The notes: a model not told the origin generated them from the letters alone. Positions 25,395 through 34,680 are shown, counted from the first letter of the stretch. The stretch: 64,000 bases of DNA from JAHFTW01 sp038046785 (GCA_038046785.1 JBBSVM010000006.1:62001-126000); one strand, 5' to 3'. Numbers and translations are program-made.

Positions 25395-27325
25395 GGAAGG
25401 ACAGCCTCGATGGCCGCTTTGAGGCGCGCCGCGATGAGTTGGCCATCCGCTTTGCCCCGCAGTTCCGCCATGACGGGGCCCATGAGGGGGCCTTGGGCGG
25501 CGAGTCCGCGCTGTTTCACGAACTCAAGGCGACCCGCAATGACCTTGGTGCAGACTGCGTCCACGACGGCGGCGTCGGCGGAGCCAGCACCCGCCTTGGC
25601 GATGGCGGCATCGATGGAGAGTCCAGGTTCCGCGTCAAGCACCGCAAGAATCGGCTCGACCGCCTCCTTGGAGCAGCGGCCCGAACGCACCGCGTCGGCG
25701 ACCTCGCCGAGGCGCGCCTCGACACGGTCGGGGTGTTTGAGTGCGGGGAGAATCTGCAGGAGGATGCGGGCAGCAAGATTGGCGTCGGCGCCAGCTTGGA
25801 CGAGCCCAAGGAAACCGGTGTCGAGGCCGTCGTTCACCAGCTGCTTCGCCAGTTCCGGACTCAGCTTGTGGCGCGTTGCGAGGGAGGCCATTCTCTCCTC
25901 CGGCTTGGCGGGGAGCGTCTGGAGGATGCGGCGCCACCGTTCGCTGCTGACCCGGATGGGCGGAACATCGGTTTCCGGATACATCCGCGCGGCTCCCGGC
26001 ATTGGGCGCATGAACCGCGTCGAGTCGTCCGGTTGTGCGGCGCGCACTTCCTTCACGGCGGGGCCGAGGGCAGCCCGGGCGCGCGCGGCGACGGCGGCAA
26101 GCGCACGGCGGGCAATGGGCTCCGATTCAACGCAGAGCGCGAACGCATCATCCGGTCCGCACTTGAGGGCGGTGCGCACTGCTTGCACTTCGGCGTCGCT
26201 GATGCCGTAGGCAGGCAGCTCGTCGCTGTGGAAAATGCCCTTGACGCCCGCCGCCACTTTGGCGTGGTCGGCCAGTTCGCGGCCCAGGCGAGGCGCGTCC
26301 TTCGCGGCGCCTTTGAGAAGGCCCGCAAAGAGGGGAAGCCGGATGGCGAGGACTTTGGCGCCTTTGGCGGCCTGGATGGATTTCGCCTCCGTCTTGGCGA
26401 AGAGGGACGTGACATCGGTCGCGGGCCCTGCGATGCCGTCGGCGCCGCGCGCCGCGAGGGTGGTGCGCAGGTGGTGCATCCAGAGTTGCCGGCGGCACTC
26501 CGCCTCGATGACGCGGCTCACGGCGCGCAGGTCTTGGCAGCCTTTGATCTCCACACGGTCGCCGACGCCGACGCTCACGTTGAGGTCCTGCCGGATGGTT
26601 CCCAAACCGCGCTTGACGCGTCCCGTCGTGCGCAGCAGGGCGCCGATGCGGGCCGCCGTGCGCTGGGCGTGCGCCGGGTCCTTGATGTCGGGAGCGGTGG
26701 CGACTTCGATGAGCGGGATGCCGAGCCGGTCCAGGGTGTACGTAACGACGCCCGCAGGGCCGCCCTCCAGCTTGCGCGCTGAATCTTCCTCGACCGCGAC
26801 GGTCCAGATGCCAACGTCGCCGCCCTCGACATCGAGCTGGCCTCCGGTCGCAACGAGCGCGGTGCGCTGGAAACCGCCCGTGTTGGAGCCATCAATGACG
26901 GTCTTGCGCATCACCTGAATCTCCTCGACCGGGCGAGACTTGGCAAGCCCGGCGAAGGTCAGGGTCACGTCGAGAGCGTCGGGGCTGAGCGGTGCCGGAG
27001 GCTCCTCGTCGAGTTCCACCAGGCTGGTGAGCCCGGCGATGGCGAGGTAGCGGAAACGCAGGTTCTTGTCCGCCTCGGCGCGGGCAGCATCATCGACGGC
27101 GCCGGACTCTCCCCCCGTTGCGCGCAGGCGGCGCTCGACGGCGCCGACCGTGAGGGGTCCCACTTCATCCGGTTCGACAACACGGCTCGGAGCGAGCGAG
27201 AAGAGTTTGCGGGTGTCGAGCTGCTGATGAATTTCCAGTCCGCACTTGAACCCAATCGCAGTCCAGTCCAGCTTGGGTTCGTTGAACCAGCGCAGTGCGT
27301 CGGCGCCGCTGAGCGGGGCCGTCAC
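25391..27325 (-). CDS. gatE: Glutamyl-tRNA(Gln) amidotransferase subunit E
   Basis: The 644-residue archaeal GatE has the GatB-type kinase/tRNA-binding core: GFKCGLEIHQQLDT, VEEIQVMRKTVIDGSNTGGFQRT, GIPLIEVATAPDI, GLGTIRQDLNVSV, GARMYPETDVPPI. It ends with the helical YqeY-like tail. With GatD it converts mis-acylated Glu-tRNAGln to Gln-tRNAGln. The GTG at 27325 overlaps the gatD stop as GTGA; the frame is open further upstream but has no GatE sequence there. The full domain set is present. Confidence 0.93.
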   Translation of the reverse strand: MTAPLSGADALRWFNEPKLDWTAIGFKCGLEIHQQLDTRKLFSLAPSRVVEPDEVGPLTVGAVERRLRATGGESGAVDDAARAEADKNLRFRYLAIAGLTSLVELDEEPPAPLSPDALDVTLTFAGLAKSRPVEEIQVMRKTVIDGSNTGGFQRTALVATGGQLDVEGGDVGIWTVAVEEDSARKLEGGPAGVVTYTLDRLGIPLIEVATAPDIKDPAHAQRTAARIGALLRTTGRVKRGLGTIRQDLNVSVGVGDRVEIKGCQDLRAVSRVIEAECRRQLWMHHLRTTLAARGADGIAGPATDVTSLFAKTEAKSIQAAKGAKVLAIRLPLFAGLLKGAAKDAPRLGRELADHAKVAAGVKGIFHSDELPAYGISDAEVQAVRTALKCGPDDAFALCVESEPIARRALAAVAARARAALGPAVKEVRAAQPDDSTRFMRPMPGAARMYPETDVPPIRVSSERWRRILQTLPAKPEERMASLATRHKLSPELAKQLVNDGLDTGFLGLVQAGADANLAARILLQILPALKHPDRVEARLGEVADAVRSGRCSKEAVEPILAVLDAEPGLSIDAAIAKAGAGSADAAVVDAVCTKVIAGRLEFVKQRGLAAQGPLMGPVMAELRGKADGQLIAARLKAAIEAVLP

Positions 27326-28599
27326 TTCGTGGCCTCCAGCGTCCCGAACGCGCGCAGGTCGCTCGCGTCTCCCATCTCGCCGGCCAGCGGCGTGAGGAAG
27401 AGGCGGCGCACTTCGGCGGGGTCGGAGGTGTGGCCAAGAATCCACATGAGTTTGATGTAGGCGACCTCCGCCATCATGTCGCCGGCCGGAAGGACGCCCA
27501 TCTGCAGCAGGTCGCGGCCGGTGGAGTAGACGTTCATGTTGACGGCGCCGTGGATGGATTGGCTCGCCATCACGACGTGCGCGCCTCGCTTGATGACCGC
27601 CTCGATGCCGGGCAGGACGCGGTGCGCGATGTGTCCAAGGCCGGTGCCGACGATGACGGTGCCCTTCAGCACAACGTCCTCGATGTGCTGCGGCCAGAGG
27701 CCGGGGTAGGAGACAATCATGCTCACCTGTTCGTCCCACACCGCATCGCAGCGCGTCTTTCCAGGTGTCATTTTGCGGTAGCCATGTTCCCACGTGACGG
27801 CGCCACCGGCAACACGGCCGAGGCGGGGAACGTTGACGGATTGGAAGGCGTCGCGCCGGCTTGTGTGCAGCTTGCGCACGCGGGTGGCACGGTGGATGGA
27901 GGCTTCGCCATCCGACGAGGAGGCGTGCATCACGACCACCACTTCACCGCAGTCGCTCGTTGCGGCAACACGGGCGGCGGCAAGCAGGTTCTCGCTCGCA
28001 TCCGAGGAGGGGCGGTCGCTGCTGCGCTGACTGCCAACCAAGACGACCGGGCCGGAGAGGTCGCCGAGCGCGAAGGCGAGCGCCGTCGCCGTGTAGGAGA
28101 GGGTGTCGGTGCCGTGCGGGATGACGACGCCGCGAGCACCATTGTTGAGGTGCCATGCCGCGCGCTCGGCAATCTTGGTCCAGTGCTCCGGCTGCATGTC
28201 CTCCGAGAACATGTTGAGGAGCACCTCGGCGCGGATGTTGCAGAACCCGAACAGCTCCGGCGCCGCGGCGGCCAGCTCTTCGGGGCGCGTGGCAGGTGTG
28301 ACGCCGCCCGTGCGGTAATCGACGAACGAGGCGATGGTTCCGCCCGTGCCGAGGATGGCAATCGTCGGCTTCGCGGGGTCGTTCTGGGGCTGCGCGAGGG
28401 CGCGGGCGACCGGTGCGGCGCGCTCCAGCACCTCGACCTTGGCGCCCTCGCCGGCGAGGCCGACGTTGTAGCCGTTGTCGAGTTTGAGGGTCACGATGTC
28501 GGCGCCGCTGAAGGAGTGGCGCGGCATCAGGATGCCCTCGAACGCGGCGCTGTCGTGCGTCGTCAGTCGGATGCGGTCGCCGGGCTGCGCCGGAATCAC
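27322..28599 (-). CDS. gatD: Glutamyl-tRNA(Gln) amidotransferase subunit D
   Basis: The 425-residue archaeal GatD has an N-terminal beta-barrel (residues 1-70), then an L-asparaginase-like domain. The domain shows GTGGTIASFVDYRTGGV near 83 with the catalytic Thr residues, PHGTDTLSYTATALAF near 163, and VGSQRSSDRPSSD. It produces ammonia from glutamine for GatE. GatDE occurs only in archaea, so it helps identify the host. The GTG start overlaps the stop of the upstream membrane-protein gene by 4 nt. Confidence 0.93.
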   Translation of the reverse strand: MIPAQPGDRIRLTTHDSAAFEGILMPRHSFSGADIVTLKLDNGYNVGLAGEGAKVEVLERAAPVARALAQPQNDPAKPTIAILGTGGTIASFVDYRTGGVTPATRPEELAAAAPELFGFCNIRAEVLLNMFSEDMQPEHWTKIAERAAWHLNNGARGVVIPHGTDTLSYTATALAFALGDLSGPVVLVGSQRSSDRPSSDASENLLAAARVAATSDCGEVVVVMHASSSDGEASIHRATRVRKLHTSRRDAFQSVNVPRLGRVAGGAVTWEHGYRKMTPGKTRCDAVWDEQVSMIVSYPGLWPQHIEDVVLKGTVIVGTGLGHIAHRVLPGIEAVIKRGAHVVMASQSIHGAVNMNVYSTGRDLLQMGVLPAGDMMAEVAYIKLMWILGHTSDPAEVRRLFLTPLAGEMGDASDLRAFGTLEATK

Positions 28600-29063
28600 G
28601 AGGTGCCGACTGCGTTCGGCGCTTTAAGCCGGTGCCACGCAAATCCGCAGGCCACGATGGCGATTGCGGCGACCAAGCTGTAGACGATGTATTGGAGAAC
28701 GGAAGGCGTCCACTCGGGATTGAAATTCTCCTGGAGGAGAGAAGCAGCAACCAGGAACCCAACCTGACACGCCGCAGCGGTCAGGAACACGGTTCGAGCC
28801 GGACGACGGGTCGTCACGCCAAACCATGCGATCATTGCGGCTCCCGTTGTGGCGACCAGGGCCTCGACAACCGCGGTGACAATCTGGCTCACCGACGCTT
28901 GAGGCGCCACCTTGGTGCAAGTGAATGTGCCATCGGGCGTCGTCGAAGCAATGGTGCAGGCGCCACCGTACTTGATGTCCTCAAAGTTCAGGCGCCACGT
29001 CACGAGGCCGCCAACGAGGAGAAGCACACCGATGAGTGTCAGGAACACCCTTTTGGAGTCCAT
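28596..29063 (-). CDS. Four-helix membrane protein upstream of gatD
   Basis: The 155-residue protein has hydrophobic segments at about residues 5-22, 62-82, 92-112 and 124-146. Between the first two is an extracellular-looking loop with a Cys pair (GGACTIASTTPDGTFTC). No family was recognised. The ATG at 29063 is supported by a minus-strand TTTTTCTA box about 24 nt upstream. Its stop overlaps the gatD GTG, so it heads the leftward operon membrane protein-gatD-gatE-maf-LVIVD. A functional link to tRNA amidation is not evident. Confidence 0.7.
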   Translation of the reverse strand: MDSKRVFLTLIGVLLLVGGLVTWRLNFEDIKYGGACTIASTTPDGTFTCTKVAPQASVSQIVTAVVEALVATTGAAMIAWFGVTTRRPARTVFLTAAACQVGFLVAASLLQENFNPEWTPSVLQYIVYSLVAAIAIVACGFAWHRLKAPNAVGTS

Positions 29064-29172
29064 GGTGCGAGACCTGCGAATGGATAGAAAAACATGCAGG
29101 AGAAGCGGCTGTGCGCAGGACGAGAGCCGCGGCGCGTCCTGGAGAGTTTCCGCTTCCAAGCGTGTGGGCGGA

Positions 29173-29574
29173 CTACAGTTTCAGCCCTTTCACCAGGTTG
29201 AGTAGGGCGCCGTCCAGTTGGTCCGACTTCTCAATTTTGTAGTCGTAGGCAACCTGCACCGTCTTCGCCGTGGCGTAGACGACGCTGGTCTTGGCGTCCT
29301 TGATCTCGTAGTCGAAATCCCACGACTTGCCGCCGACGCGGGCGGTCCACATCTTCACGACCGGCCGCGACCCCATCTTGATGGGCGCCTTGTAGTCGAT
29401 GGCGGCCATGGCGAGGATGAAGGGGAAGTCGCGCTCTGATTTTGAGCCCGCGACCTCGGTGAAGAAGCGCATGCGACAGTGCTCTAGGTAGGTGAGGTAG
29501 AGGGCGTTGTTGACGTGGCCCAGTCCGTCCACGTCATTGAACCGAACTTCCATCTCGATCTGGTAGGCGGGCAT
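29173..29574 (-). CDS. Hotdog-fold acyl-CoA thioesterase (4HBT/YbgC type)
   Basis: The 133-residue protein is one hotdog domain: VRFNDVDGLGHVNNALYLTYLEHCRMRFF (written here as separate recognised blocks VRFNDVDGLGHVNN and YLTYLEHCR) carries the catalytic Asp, followed by AIDYKAPIKMGS. It is a clear paralogue of the thioesterase at 8276. Its ATG shares one nucleotide with the stop of the HIT-protein gene, so it is translated from the same mRNA. The acyl substrate is unknown. Confidence 0.87.
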   Translation of the reverse strand: MPAYQIEMEVRFNDVDGLGHVNNALYLTYLEHCRMRFFTEVAGSKSERDFPFILAMAAIDYKAPIKMGSRPVVKMWTARVGGKSWDFDYEIKDAKTSVVYATAKTVQVAYDYKIEKSDQLDGALLNLVKGLKL

Positions 29575-30038
29575 CAGCGTCCTCCCGTCTTGAGGGGTGT
29601 CGCAGCTTTTCCGAGCTTTCCGAGTTCGGTCTGCACGTTCATGGCGAGGTCGTTGAGGTCCTCCGGACTGGGCCGGGGGCGAGTGGCGAACAGGTTGTGA
29701 ATGGGGCCGCCGCCGTCGGAGGGGGTGCGCGGGATGAGGTGAAGGTGGAGATGCGCGACCTCCTGGCCGGCGTCGGGGCCGTCGTGGATCGCAAGCGTGG
29801 CGTCGTCGGCGTTCACCAAGCCGCACAAGACCGGGCCGAGAGTGCGCGCCGCCTGCAGCAGGGCGCCAGCATCCTCCGGGGTGGCGTCGGCGAGCCGGGC
29901 GGCGTGCCGTTTCGGAACGATGAGGGCGTGGCCGGGCCGCAGCGGATTGATGTCGAGAAAGGCGAACACTTGCTTGTCCTCGTAGAGTTCGGCGCTCGGG
30001 AGCTCCCGTGCGGCGATGCGGCAGAACAGGCAGGACAC
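29574..30038 (-). CDS. HIT-family nucleotide hydrolase/transferase
   Basis: The 154-residue histidine-triad protein begins SCLFCRIAARELPS, with a Cys pair that together with a later His (IVPKRHAARL) can bind zinc. It has FLDINPLRPGHALIVPKRH and ends the domain with the HIT motif HLHLHLIP near residues 96-103. It hydrolyses nucleoside phosphoramidates or dinucleotides. The GTG at 30038 is chosen over the TTG at 30047 because GCCTAAAAG on the minus strand lies about 26 nt upstream. It forms an operon with the thioesterase. Confidence 0.88.
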   Translation of the reverse strand: MSCLFCRIAARELPSAELYEDKQVFAFLDINPLRPGHALIVPKRHAARLADATPEDAGALLQAARTLGPVLCGLVNADDATLAIHDGPDAGQEVAHLHLHLIPRTPSDGGGPIHNLFATRPRPSPEDLNDLAMNVQTELGKLGKAATPLKTGGR

Positions 30039-30062
30039 AACGTCCAACCGGCCCGCCCGCTT

Positions 30063-31847
30063 TTAGGCGTGACCGTTGGGAACCTTTGCGACGTAGGGGC
30101 CGCAGTCCGAGTAGCCGCGCGCCCTGTAGTAGGGTTTGACACCCGGCCCCGCGATGACGAGAAGGCGCCCCACACCCCACTCGTGAGCCACGGTTTCGGC
30201 CTCCGCAAGCAGCCGCGAGCCGAACCCTTGATGCTGGAACGAGCCCGCCGCGGGGAGGGAGGTGTCACCTTCCGGGTCGTCGGCAAGGGCGCGCGCCGTC
30301 CCAAACACCTTCAGTTCCCGCACGAACGCCGCCCCGCCCGGCACACGGGTTTCGGGGCGGTGCGCCAAGACGCCGACGCGGCGCAGACGGAGGAAACCGA
30401 GGATGGCGTCGCTGTCCGGGTCCTCGAACGACAGGAACAGCTCGGTCCCGCCCGCCGCCTCGTAGGTGCGGCGGACCAAGACGGCGCGCTCTGCATCGAC
30501 CTCCATGCCGACCGCCTCGCGAGAGCCCGATTCCCGGCAGCGCACGCAGCGGCAGGGCGGCAGTCCGAGCCGCGCCATCTCGGCGTGCGTGAATTGTCGA
30601 AGGTTGCTGTTGAGGACGCCCGCCTCCACGTGCGTCGTCGGGATGTCGCGGTCGACGCGCTGAATGCGGCACCACTCCGGAACATGCGTCTTGATGCGCG
30701 CGATGACGCTGGCGGCCTGCGCGGTGTCGTAGGGGTGGAATTCGCCCCGTTGCCACTGCCGCTTGAGCAGCGTCTCGCCCTCCTGCACCACAAGGGTTGG
30801 GTAGATTTTCAGCATGTCCGGCCGCCACTCCGGTTCGGCAAACAGGCGGCGCCCGTCCTCGATGTCGGCGGCGGGGTCGGGGTCGAGCGCCCCTTTTTTT
30901 GTCGCAGATTGCGCAGATTTCTCAGATTGCGAACCGTTGGAATCTGCGGAATCTGAGAAATCTGTGACCAGGCGGGCGGGACGTGGTAATCCCGGCATGA
31001 GATGAGCGCACACCTTGAATCCGGCGTCGCGGGCAACCTGCAGCGAGCGGCGCGACTCCTGCAAGGTGTGGCCGCGGTGCGTCGCCTCGAGCACTCCCTC
31101 GTCGAGTGTCTGGATGCCGATCTCGACGCGGGTGGCGCCGAGCCGCAGCATCAAGTCGATGTGCGGTTCCAGGCACCAATCCGGCTTCGTCTCGATGGTG
31201 AGCCCGACGAGCCGGCAGCGCGCGGTCTCGTTCTGGGATTGAAGTTCCGCGAGGCGGAGGGCGCGCTCGTTGGCATCGAGGTTCGCCCAAACCGATTCCG
31301 TCGGCCAGGAACCGTCGCCGGGGCCGTCGTTGAGCCCCGCCGTGATGCCCGCCACGAACCACTCCTGGTACGCCACGTCGCGGGCCGGGAAGGTTCCGCC
31401 TTGGATGACGATGTCCACCTTCTCGACGCTGTGGCCGTTGCGTTCCAGTTGCGCGAGCCGCGTGCGCACGATGCGGTAGGGGTCGTAGGCGAACTCGATG
31501 GCGCGCATCGTGCTCGGCTCGAATCCGGTGTAGCTCTGCGGCACCCCCACTTCCGGGCCGCCGGGGCAGAAGCTGCATTTGCCGTGCGGGCAGGAGGCGG
31601 GGCTGGACATCACGGCAACGATGGCAACCCCGCTGCGGCTGCGCACCGGCTTCGTGCGCCAGACCGGCTTGAGCCGTTCGCGCGTCGCCGGGTCGAGCGC
31701 CTCGGCCAGCTCGGCGTCAGAGGGGGGAGGAACGCCCAGCTCGCGCGCGACTTGCCGCTTCAGGTCGCCCCACGCGTCCTTGTTTGCAACCGTGCGGGCG
31801 GCAAGCAGTTCGGTGGCTCGCGCCGCGAAGGAGGCGAGACCGGTCAC
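30063..31847 (-). CDS. elp3: Elp3-family radical SAM tRNA-U34 acetyltransferase
   Basis: The 594-residue protein has the radical-SAM cluster CPHGKCSFC with C86, C91 and C94, GFEPSTMRAIEFAYDPY, ETKPDWC and EIGIQTLDEGVLEATHRGHT. After RPDMLKIYPTLVV there is a C-terminal GNAT acetyltransferase domain. Elp3 makes the cm5U-type modification of the tRNA wobble uridine. Between HLMPGLP and DPDPAADIEDG lies an unusual segment of about 23 residues (roughly 294-316) encoded by the palindromic repeat at 30901-30968. It keeps the frame, so the gene may still work. The GTG start is 26 nt after the trkH stop. Confidence 0.9.
   Translation of the reverse strand: MTGLASFAARATELLAARTVANKDAWGDLKRQVARELGVPPPSDAELAEALDPATRERLKPVWRTKPVRSRSGVAIVAVMSSPASCPHGKCSFCPGGPEVGVPQSYTGFEPSTMRAIEFAYDPYRIVRTRLAQLERNGHSVEKVDIVIQGGTFPARDVAYQEWFVAGITAGLNDGPGDGSWPTESVWANLDANERALRLAELQSQNETARCRLVGLTIETKPDWCLEPHIDLMLRLGATRVEIGIQTLDEGVLEATHRGHTLQESRRSLQVARDAGFKVCAHLMPGLPRPARLVTDFSDSADSNGSQSEKSAQSATKKGALDPDPAADIEDGRRLFAEPEWRPDMLKIYPTLVVQEGETLLKRQWQRGEFHPYDTAQAASVIARIKTHVPEWCRIQRVDRDIPTTHVEAGVLNSNLRQFTHAEMARLGLPPCRCVRCRESGSREAVGMEVDAERAVLVRRTYEAAGGTELFLSFEDPDSDAILGFLRLRRVGVLAHRPETRVPGGAAFVRELKVFGTARALADDPEGDTSLPAAGSFQHQGFGSRLLAEAETVAHEWGVGRLLVIAGPGVKPYYRARGYSDCGPYVAKVPNGHA
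30901..30968. repeat. Palindromic repeat element inside elp3
   Basis: This 68-nt element starts GTCGCAGATTGCGCAGATT and ends AATCTGAGAAATCTGTGAC. It lies wholly inside the elp3 coding region. Its first 28 nt are identical to the reverse complement of the right arm of the intergenic element at 23170. In the elp3 frame (minus strand) it encodes an open, Ser- and Asp-rich peptide beginning VTDFSDSADS. It falls in a loop between two conserved Elp3 blocks. Confidence 0.8.
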
Positions 31848-31873
31848 GCGTTCTCGACGCGGCGGGGGGACAT

Positions 31874-33340
31874 CTACTTGCGCCAGGTGCTGGGGAGGAA
31901 GACCAGGAGCGTCGCAAAGACCCCGAGCCGTCCCACCCACATCAGCCCGGTCAGGACGGCCTGGCTCGCGAGGCTCAGGTGGGCGTAACCGTCCGGTCCG
32001 GCAAGCGCGCCAGTCCCGAAGGCGACGTTGCCGAGCGCCGCAAGCGATCCGGTTGCGGCATCCTCCAGGGAGAGTTGGGGCTCCAGGGAGGCCAAGGTTC
32101 CAGCGCCAAGAATCCACGCCGTGACGAAGGTGAAAAAGAAGGCGATGATGGCCATCACCGACTCTTCGGGAACCACGCGGCCGCCCACGCGCAGCGGGAT
32201 GACGGCGTGCGGGTGGAGGATGCGACGCAGCTCCCGTCCGACGCTCTTGAGCAAGACGAGGGTGCGGTAGGCGGTGATGCCGCCCGCCGCAGAGGCGATG
32301 GTCCCTCCGGTGACTGCTGCGAGAACCAGCAGCAGGGTGGCAAACGGTGGCAGCACGGGGGTGGTGGCAACACCGGCGCCGGTGGCGATGGCGAGGGTCG
32401 CCTGGAGCGAGGTGGTGGCATCCGCGTTCCAGGTGGCAGCCACGGTGGCGAGGCAAGCGGCGGCGAGAAGGGCGACGAAGAAACGCGCTTCGGGGTTGGC
32501 GCCGAGGTTGCGCACGGCGTGGCGACGGGCGAGGACGATGGCGACGGGGAGGCCCAGGGCGCCCGCCACCATCATGGCGGCGCGCAGCGAGGAGAGGACG
32601 GGGTCGTCGGCGAGGACGATGTGGTCATGGAGCGTGAAGGCGCCGTTGCCGTACGCGGCGAACACCTGCGTGAGCGACTCCAGGAGCGCGTCCATTCCGG
32701 TGAGGCCGTGGCGGAACGTCAGCACGGCGTCGAAAAGCACGGCGAATCCCAGGGTCAAGACGAGGTAGACGGCCCCCACCGATTGCGCCACCTCGGCGAT
32801 GCGCCAGCGTGCGCGTGCCGGGCCCATCCAGAGCAGGCCACCATGCGTCAGCCGGGCGACCAAGGAGAGGGCGAGGATGATGGAGGCGAGCGCGCCAATC
32901 CATTGCAGGAACGAGCGCCAGAACAGCAGCGAGCGCGGCACCGCGTCCAGGTTGGCGATGGCGGTGATGCCGGTCCCGGTCAGCCCGCTCATCGCCTCAA
33001 AGAACGAGGGGAGCGGTCCGAGCGCGCGCAGCAGGAGGAATGGTGAGGCTGCAATCAAGGCGGCGGCGACCCAGCCGAGGGCGGCGCCGACGTAGCCCTC
33101 CCGGTCCGACAGCGGCTCTGTGGCGCGGTTGGAGACGATGCGAAGCGGCAGCCAGAGCGCTGCGGCAAGCGCTGCGCAGAGGCCGAACGCCAGCGTCGTG
33201 GCGGGCAACTCGAAGGAACCAAGCACCCGGCGGTTCCACGGGTCAAGGGCGAGCGAAGCGACGAGCGGAACAAGCAGCGCGATGCCGGTGAGGCGAATCG
33301 CCACGGCGACCGAGCGGGCGAGCTGGGCGGCCCGAATCAC
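31874..33340 (-). CDS. trkH: TrkH-type potassium transporter, membrane subunit
   Basis: The 488-residue protein has about ten membrane segments. The first pore loop SGLTGTGITAI contains the K+-selectivity Gly, and further P-loop-like turns appear near SALAALGNVAFGTG. It should import K+ together with the TrkA subunit encoded immediately upstream, whose stop it overlaps by 4 nt (GTG start). The C-terminal segment reads LVFLPSTWRK. It is complete compared with the family. Confidence 0.87.
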   Translation of the reverse strand: MIRAAQLARSVAVAIRLTGIALLVPLVASLALDPWNRRVLGSFELPATTLAFGLCAALAAALWLPLRIVSNRATEPLSDREGYVGAALGWVAAALIAASPFLLLRALGPLPSFFEAMSGLTGTGITAIANLDAVPRSLLFWRSFLQWIGALASIILALSLVARLTHGGLLWMGPARARWRIAEVAQSVGAVYLVLTLGFAVLFDAVLTFRHGLTGMDALLESLTQVFAAYGNGAFTLHDHIVLADDPVLSSLRAAMMVAGALGLPVAIVLARRHAVRNLGANPEARFFVALLAAACLATVAATWNADATTSLQATLAIATGAGVATTPVLPPFATLLLVLAAVTGGTIASAAGGITAYRTLVLLKSVGRELRRILHPHAVIPLRVGGRVVPEESVMAIIAFFFTFVTAWILGAGTLASLEPQLSLEDAATGSLAALGNVAFGTGALAGPDGYAHLSLASQAVLTGLMWVGRLGVFATLLVFLPSTWRK

Positions 33341-34680
33341 GCGAAGAGGGCCTCCAACGCCTCCGCCGACTCATGCAGGCTGAAGGCGATGACGGTGTCG
33401 CCCGCCTCGACGGAATCCTCGCCGCGCGGCATGATGACGTGTTCGCCGCGCACGATGGCGGCCAGCATCGCGCTCTCGGGCAGCGCGAGGGAGCGCACTT
33501 TTTGGCCGACGGCGGCGGCTCCTTCGCGGACGGTGAAGACCAGAAGCCGTTCGCCTCCCGTGTTCTGCAGCGCGATTTCTTCTGCGCCGCCATGCACCTG
33601 CTTGAGGATGGCGCCGACGGTGGTGAGGCGCGGGGCAACGACGAGGTCGATGCCGAGGTCCTCGAGGATGGGGCGCAGTTCTGGCTGGTTCACCAGCGCC
33701 GCGGTGAGGGGGACTCCCTGCTCGCGCGCAATGAGGCAGCCCAGGATGTTGTACTCCTCGACTTTGGTGGCGCCCACGAAGGCGTCGAAGGTGTCGACGT
33801 TCTCTTGGACCAGCACTTTGCGGTCGGTGACGTCTCCGGTGACGACGAGGGCGCGCTGCAGCCGCTCGCCCGCCTCACGGGCAAGTGCTGGGTCCTTCTC
33901 GACCAGGACGACGTCGCGCTTGGATTGCTCGAGGAGCCGGGCAAGTTGGATGCCGATGCGGGTGGCGCCCGCAATCATGACGCGGCGCACTTCCTTGCGC
34001 TCGCGCACTTGGCGCGCCTTGCCGATGTAGGACTCCACGTCGCGCAGGACGCTGGGCGAAGAGAGCGCCATGAGCATGCGGTCGCCCGCCTGCATCCGCA
34101 CGTGCGCCTTGGGCAGGATGACGTCGTCGCCGCGGTAGATGGCAAACAGGTGGAAACCGGGCGGCGGTTCGACCTCGTCCAGCCGCTTGCCGACGACGAA
34201 CGCCTGCTCCGCGATGCGTCCTTCGGCGATGAACACTTTGCCTTCGGCGAAGACGTCGGCCGCCACCAGACTCGGCTGGTTGAGGATGCGCTTGATGCGG
34301 ATGGCCGCGACCAGCTCGGGGCAAACCGCGGCGTCGATGCCGATGGACTTGTAGTCGTCCGAGTAGGGAACACTGAGGTAGTCGGGGCTGTGGATGCGGG
34401 CGACGGTGCGGGCGCCGTGCGTCTTGGCGAGCGCCGCCGCGAGCATGTTCACCTCGTCGTCGCCGGTGAGCGCGAGGAAGAGGTTCGCCTCCTGGACGCG
34501 CGCCTCTTCGAGGACGGCGCGGGCGGCCAGGTTGCCCTGGATGGCGGTCACGTCGAGGTCGGCGAGCCGCTCGATGCGGTCGGCGCGCGGGTCCACCACG
34601 GTGACGGTGTGCCCCTCTTCCCGCAGCGCGCGAGCGACATTGTAGCCCACCTCGCCAGCGCCGCCGACGATGACATACAC
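33337..34680 (-). CDS. trkA: TrkA potassium-uptake regulatory subunit
   Basis: The 447-residue protein has two tandem RCK units. The first Rossmann domain starts YVIVGGAGEVGYNVARAL (NAD(H)-binding GxGxxG at 6-12). The second, from about residue 225, starts RVMIAGATRIGIQLARLL. Each is followed by a TrkA-C domain (DVILPKAHVRMQAGDRML and EHVIMPRGEDSVEAGDTV). It gates TrkH in response to nucleotides. The promoter GGCTTAACC lies about 28 nt upstream on the minus strand. It forms an operon with trkH and probably elp3. Confidence 0.9.
   Translation of the reverse strand: MYVIVGGAGEVGYNVARALREEGHTVTVVDPRADRIERLADLDVTAIQGNLAARAVLEEARVQEANLFLALTGDDEVNMLAAALAKTHGARTVARIHSPDYLSVPYSDDYKSIGIDAAVCPELVAAIRIKRILNQPSLVAADVFAEGKVFIAEGRIAEQAFVVGKRLDEVEPPPGFHLFAIYRGDDVILPKAHVRMQAGDRMLMALSSPSVLRDVESYIGKARQVRERKEVRRVMIAGATRIGIQLARLLEQSKRDVVLVEKDPALAREAGERLQRALVVTGDVTDRKVLVQENVDTFDAFVGATKVEEYNILGCLIAREQGVPLTAALVNQPELRPILEDLGIDLVVAPRLTTVGAILKQVHGGAEEIALQNTGGERLLVFTVREGAAAVGQKVRSLALPESAMLAAIVRGEHVIMPRGEDSVEAGDTVIAFSLHESAEALEALFA

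Noticed and set aside
27326..27793. 800-residue version of GatE
   Set aside because: The extra N-terminal sequence is a shadow of gatD. The GTGA overlap at 27325 and the GatE N-terminal motif fix the start.
30894..30900. T7 run before the repeat in elp3 as a terminator
   Set aside because: It lies inside the coding region of a gene read on the other strand, where it is a run of A, so it cannot act as a T-tract terminator for elp3.
31848..32456. Longer N-terminus for Elp3
   Set aside because: The added residues are Arg/Pro/His-rich shadow of trkH, and archaeal Elp3 begins near 31847.
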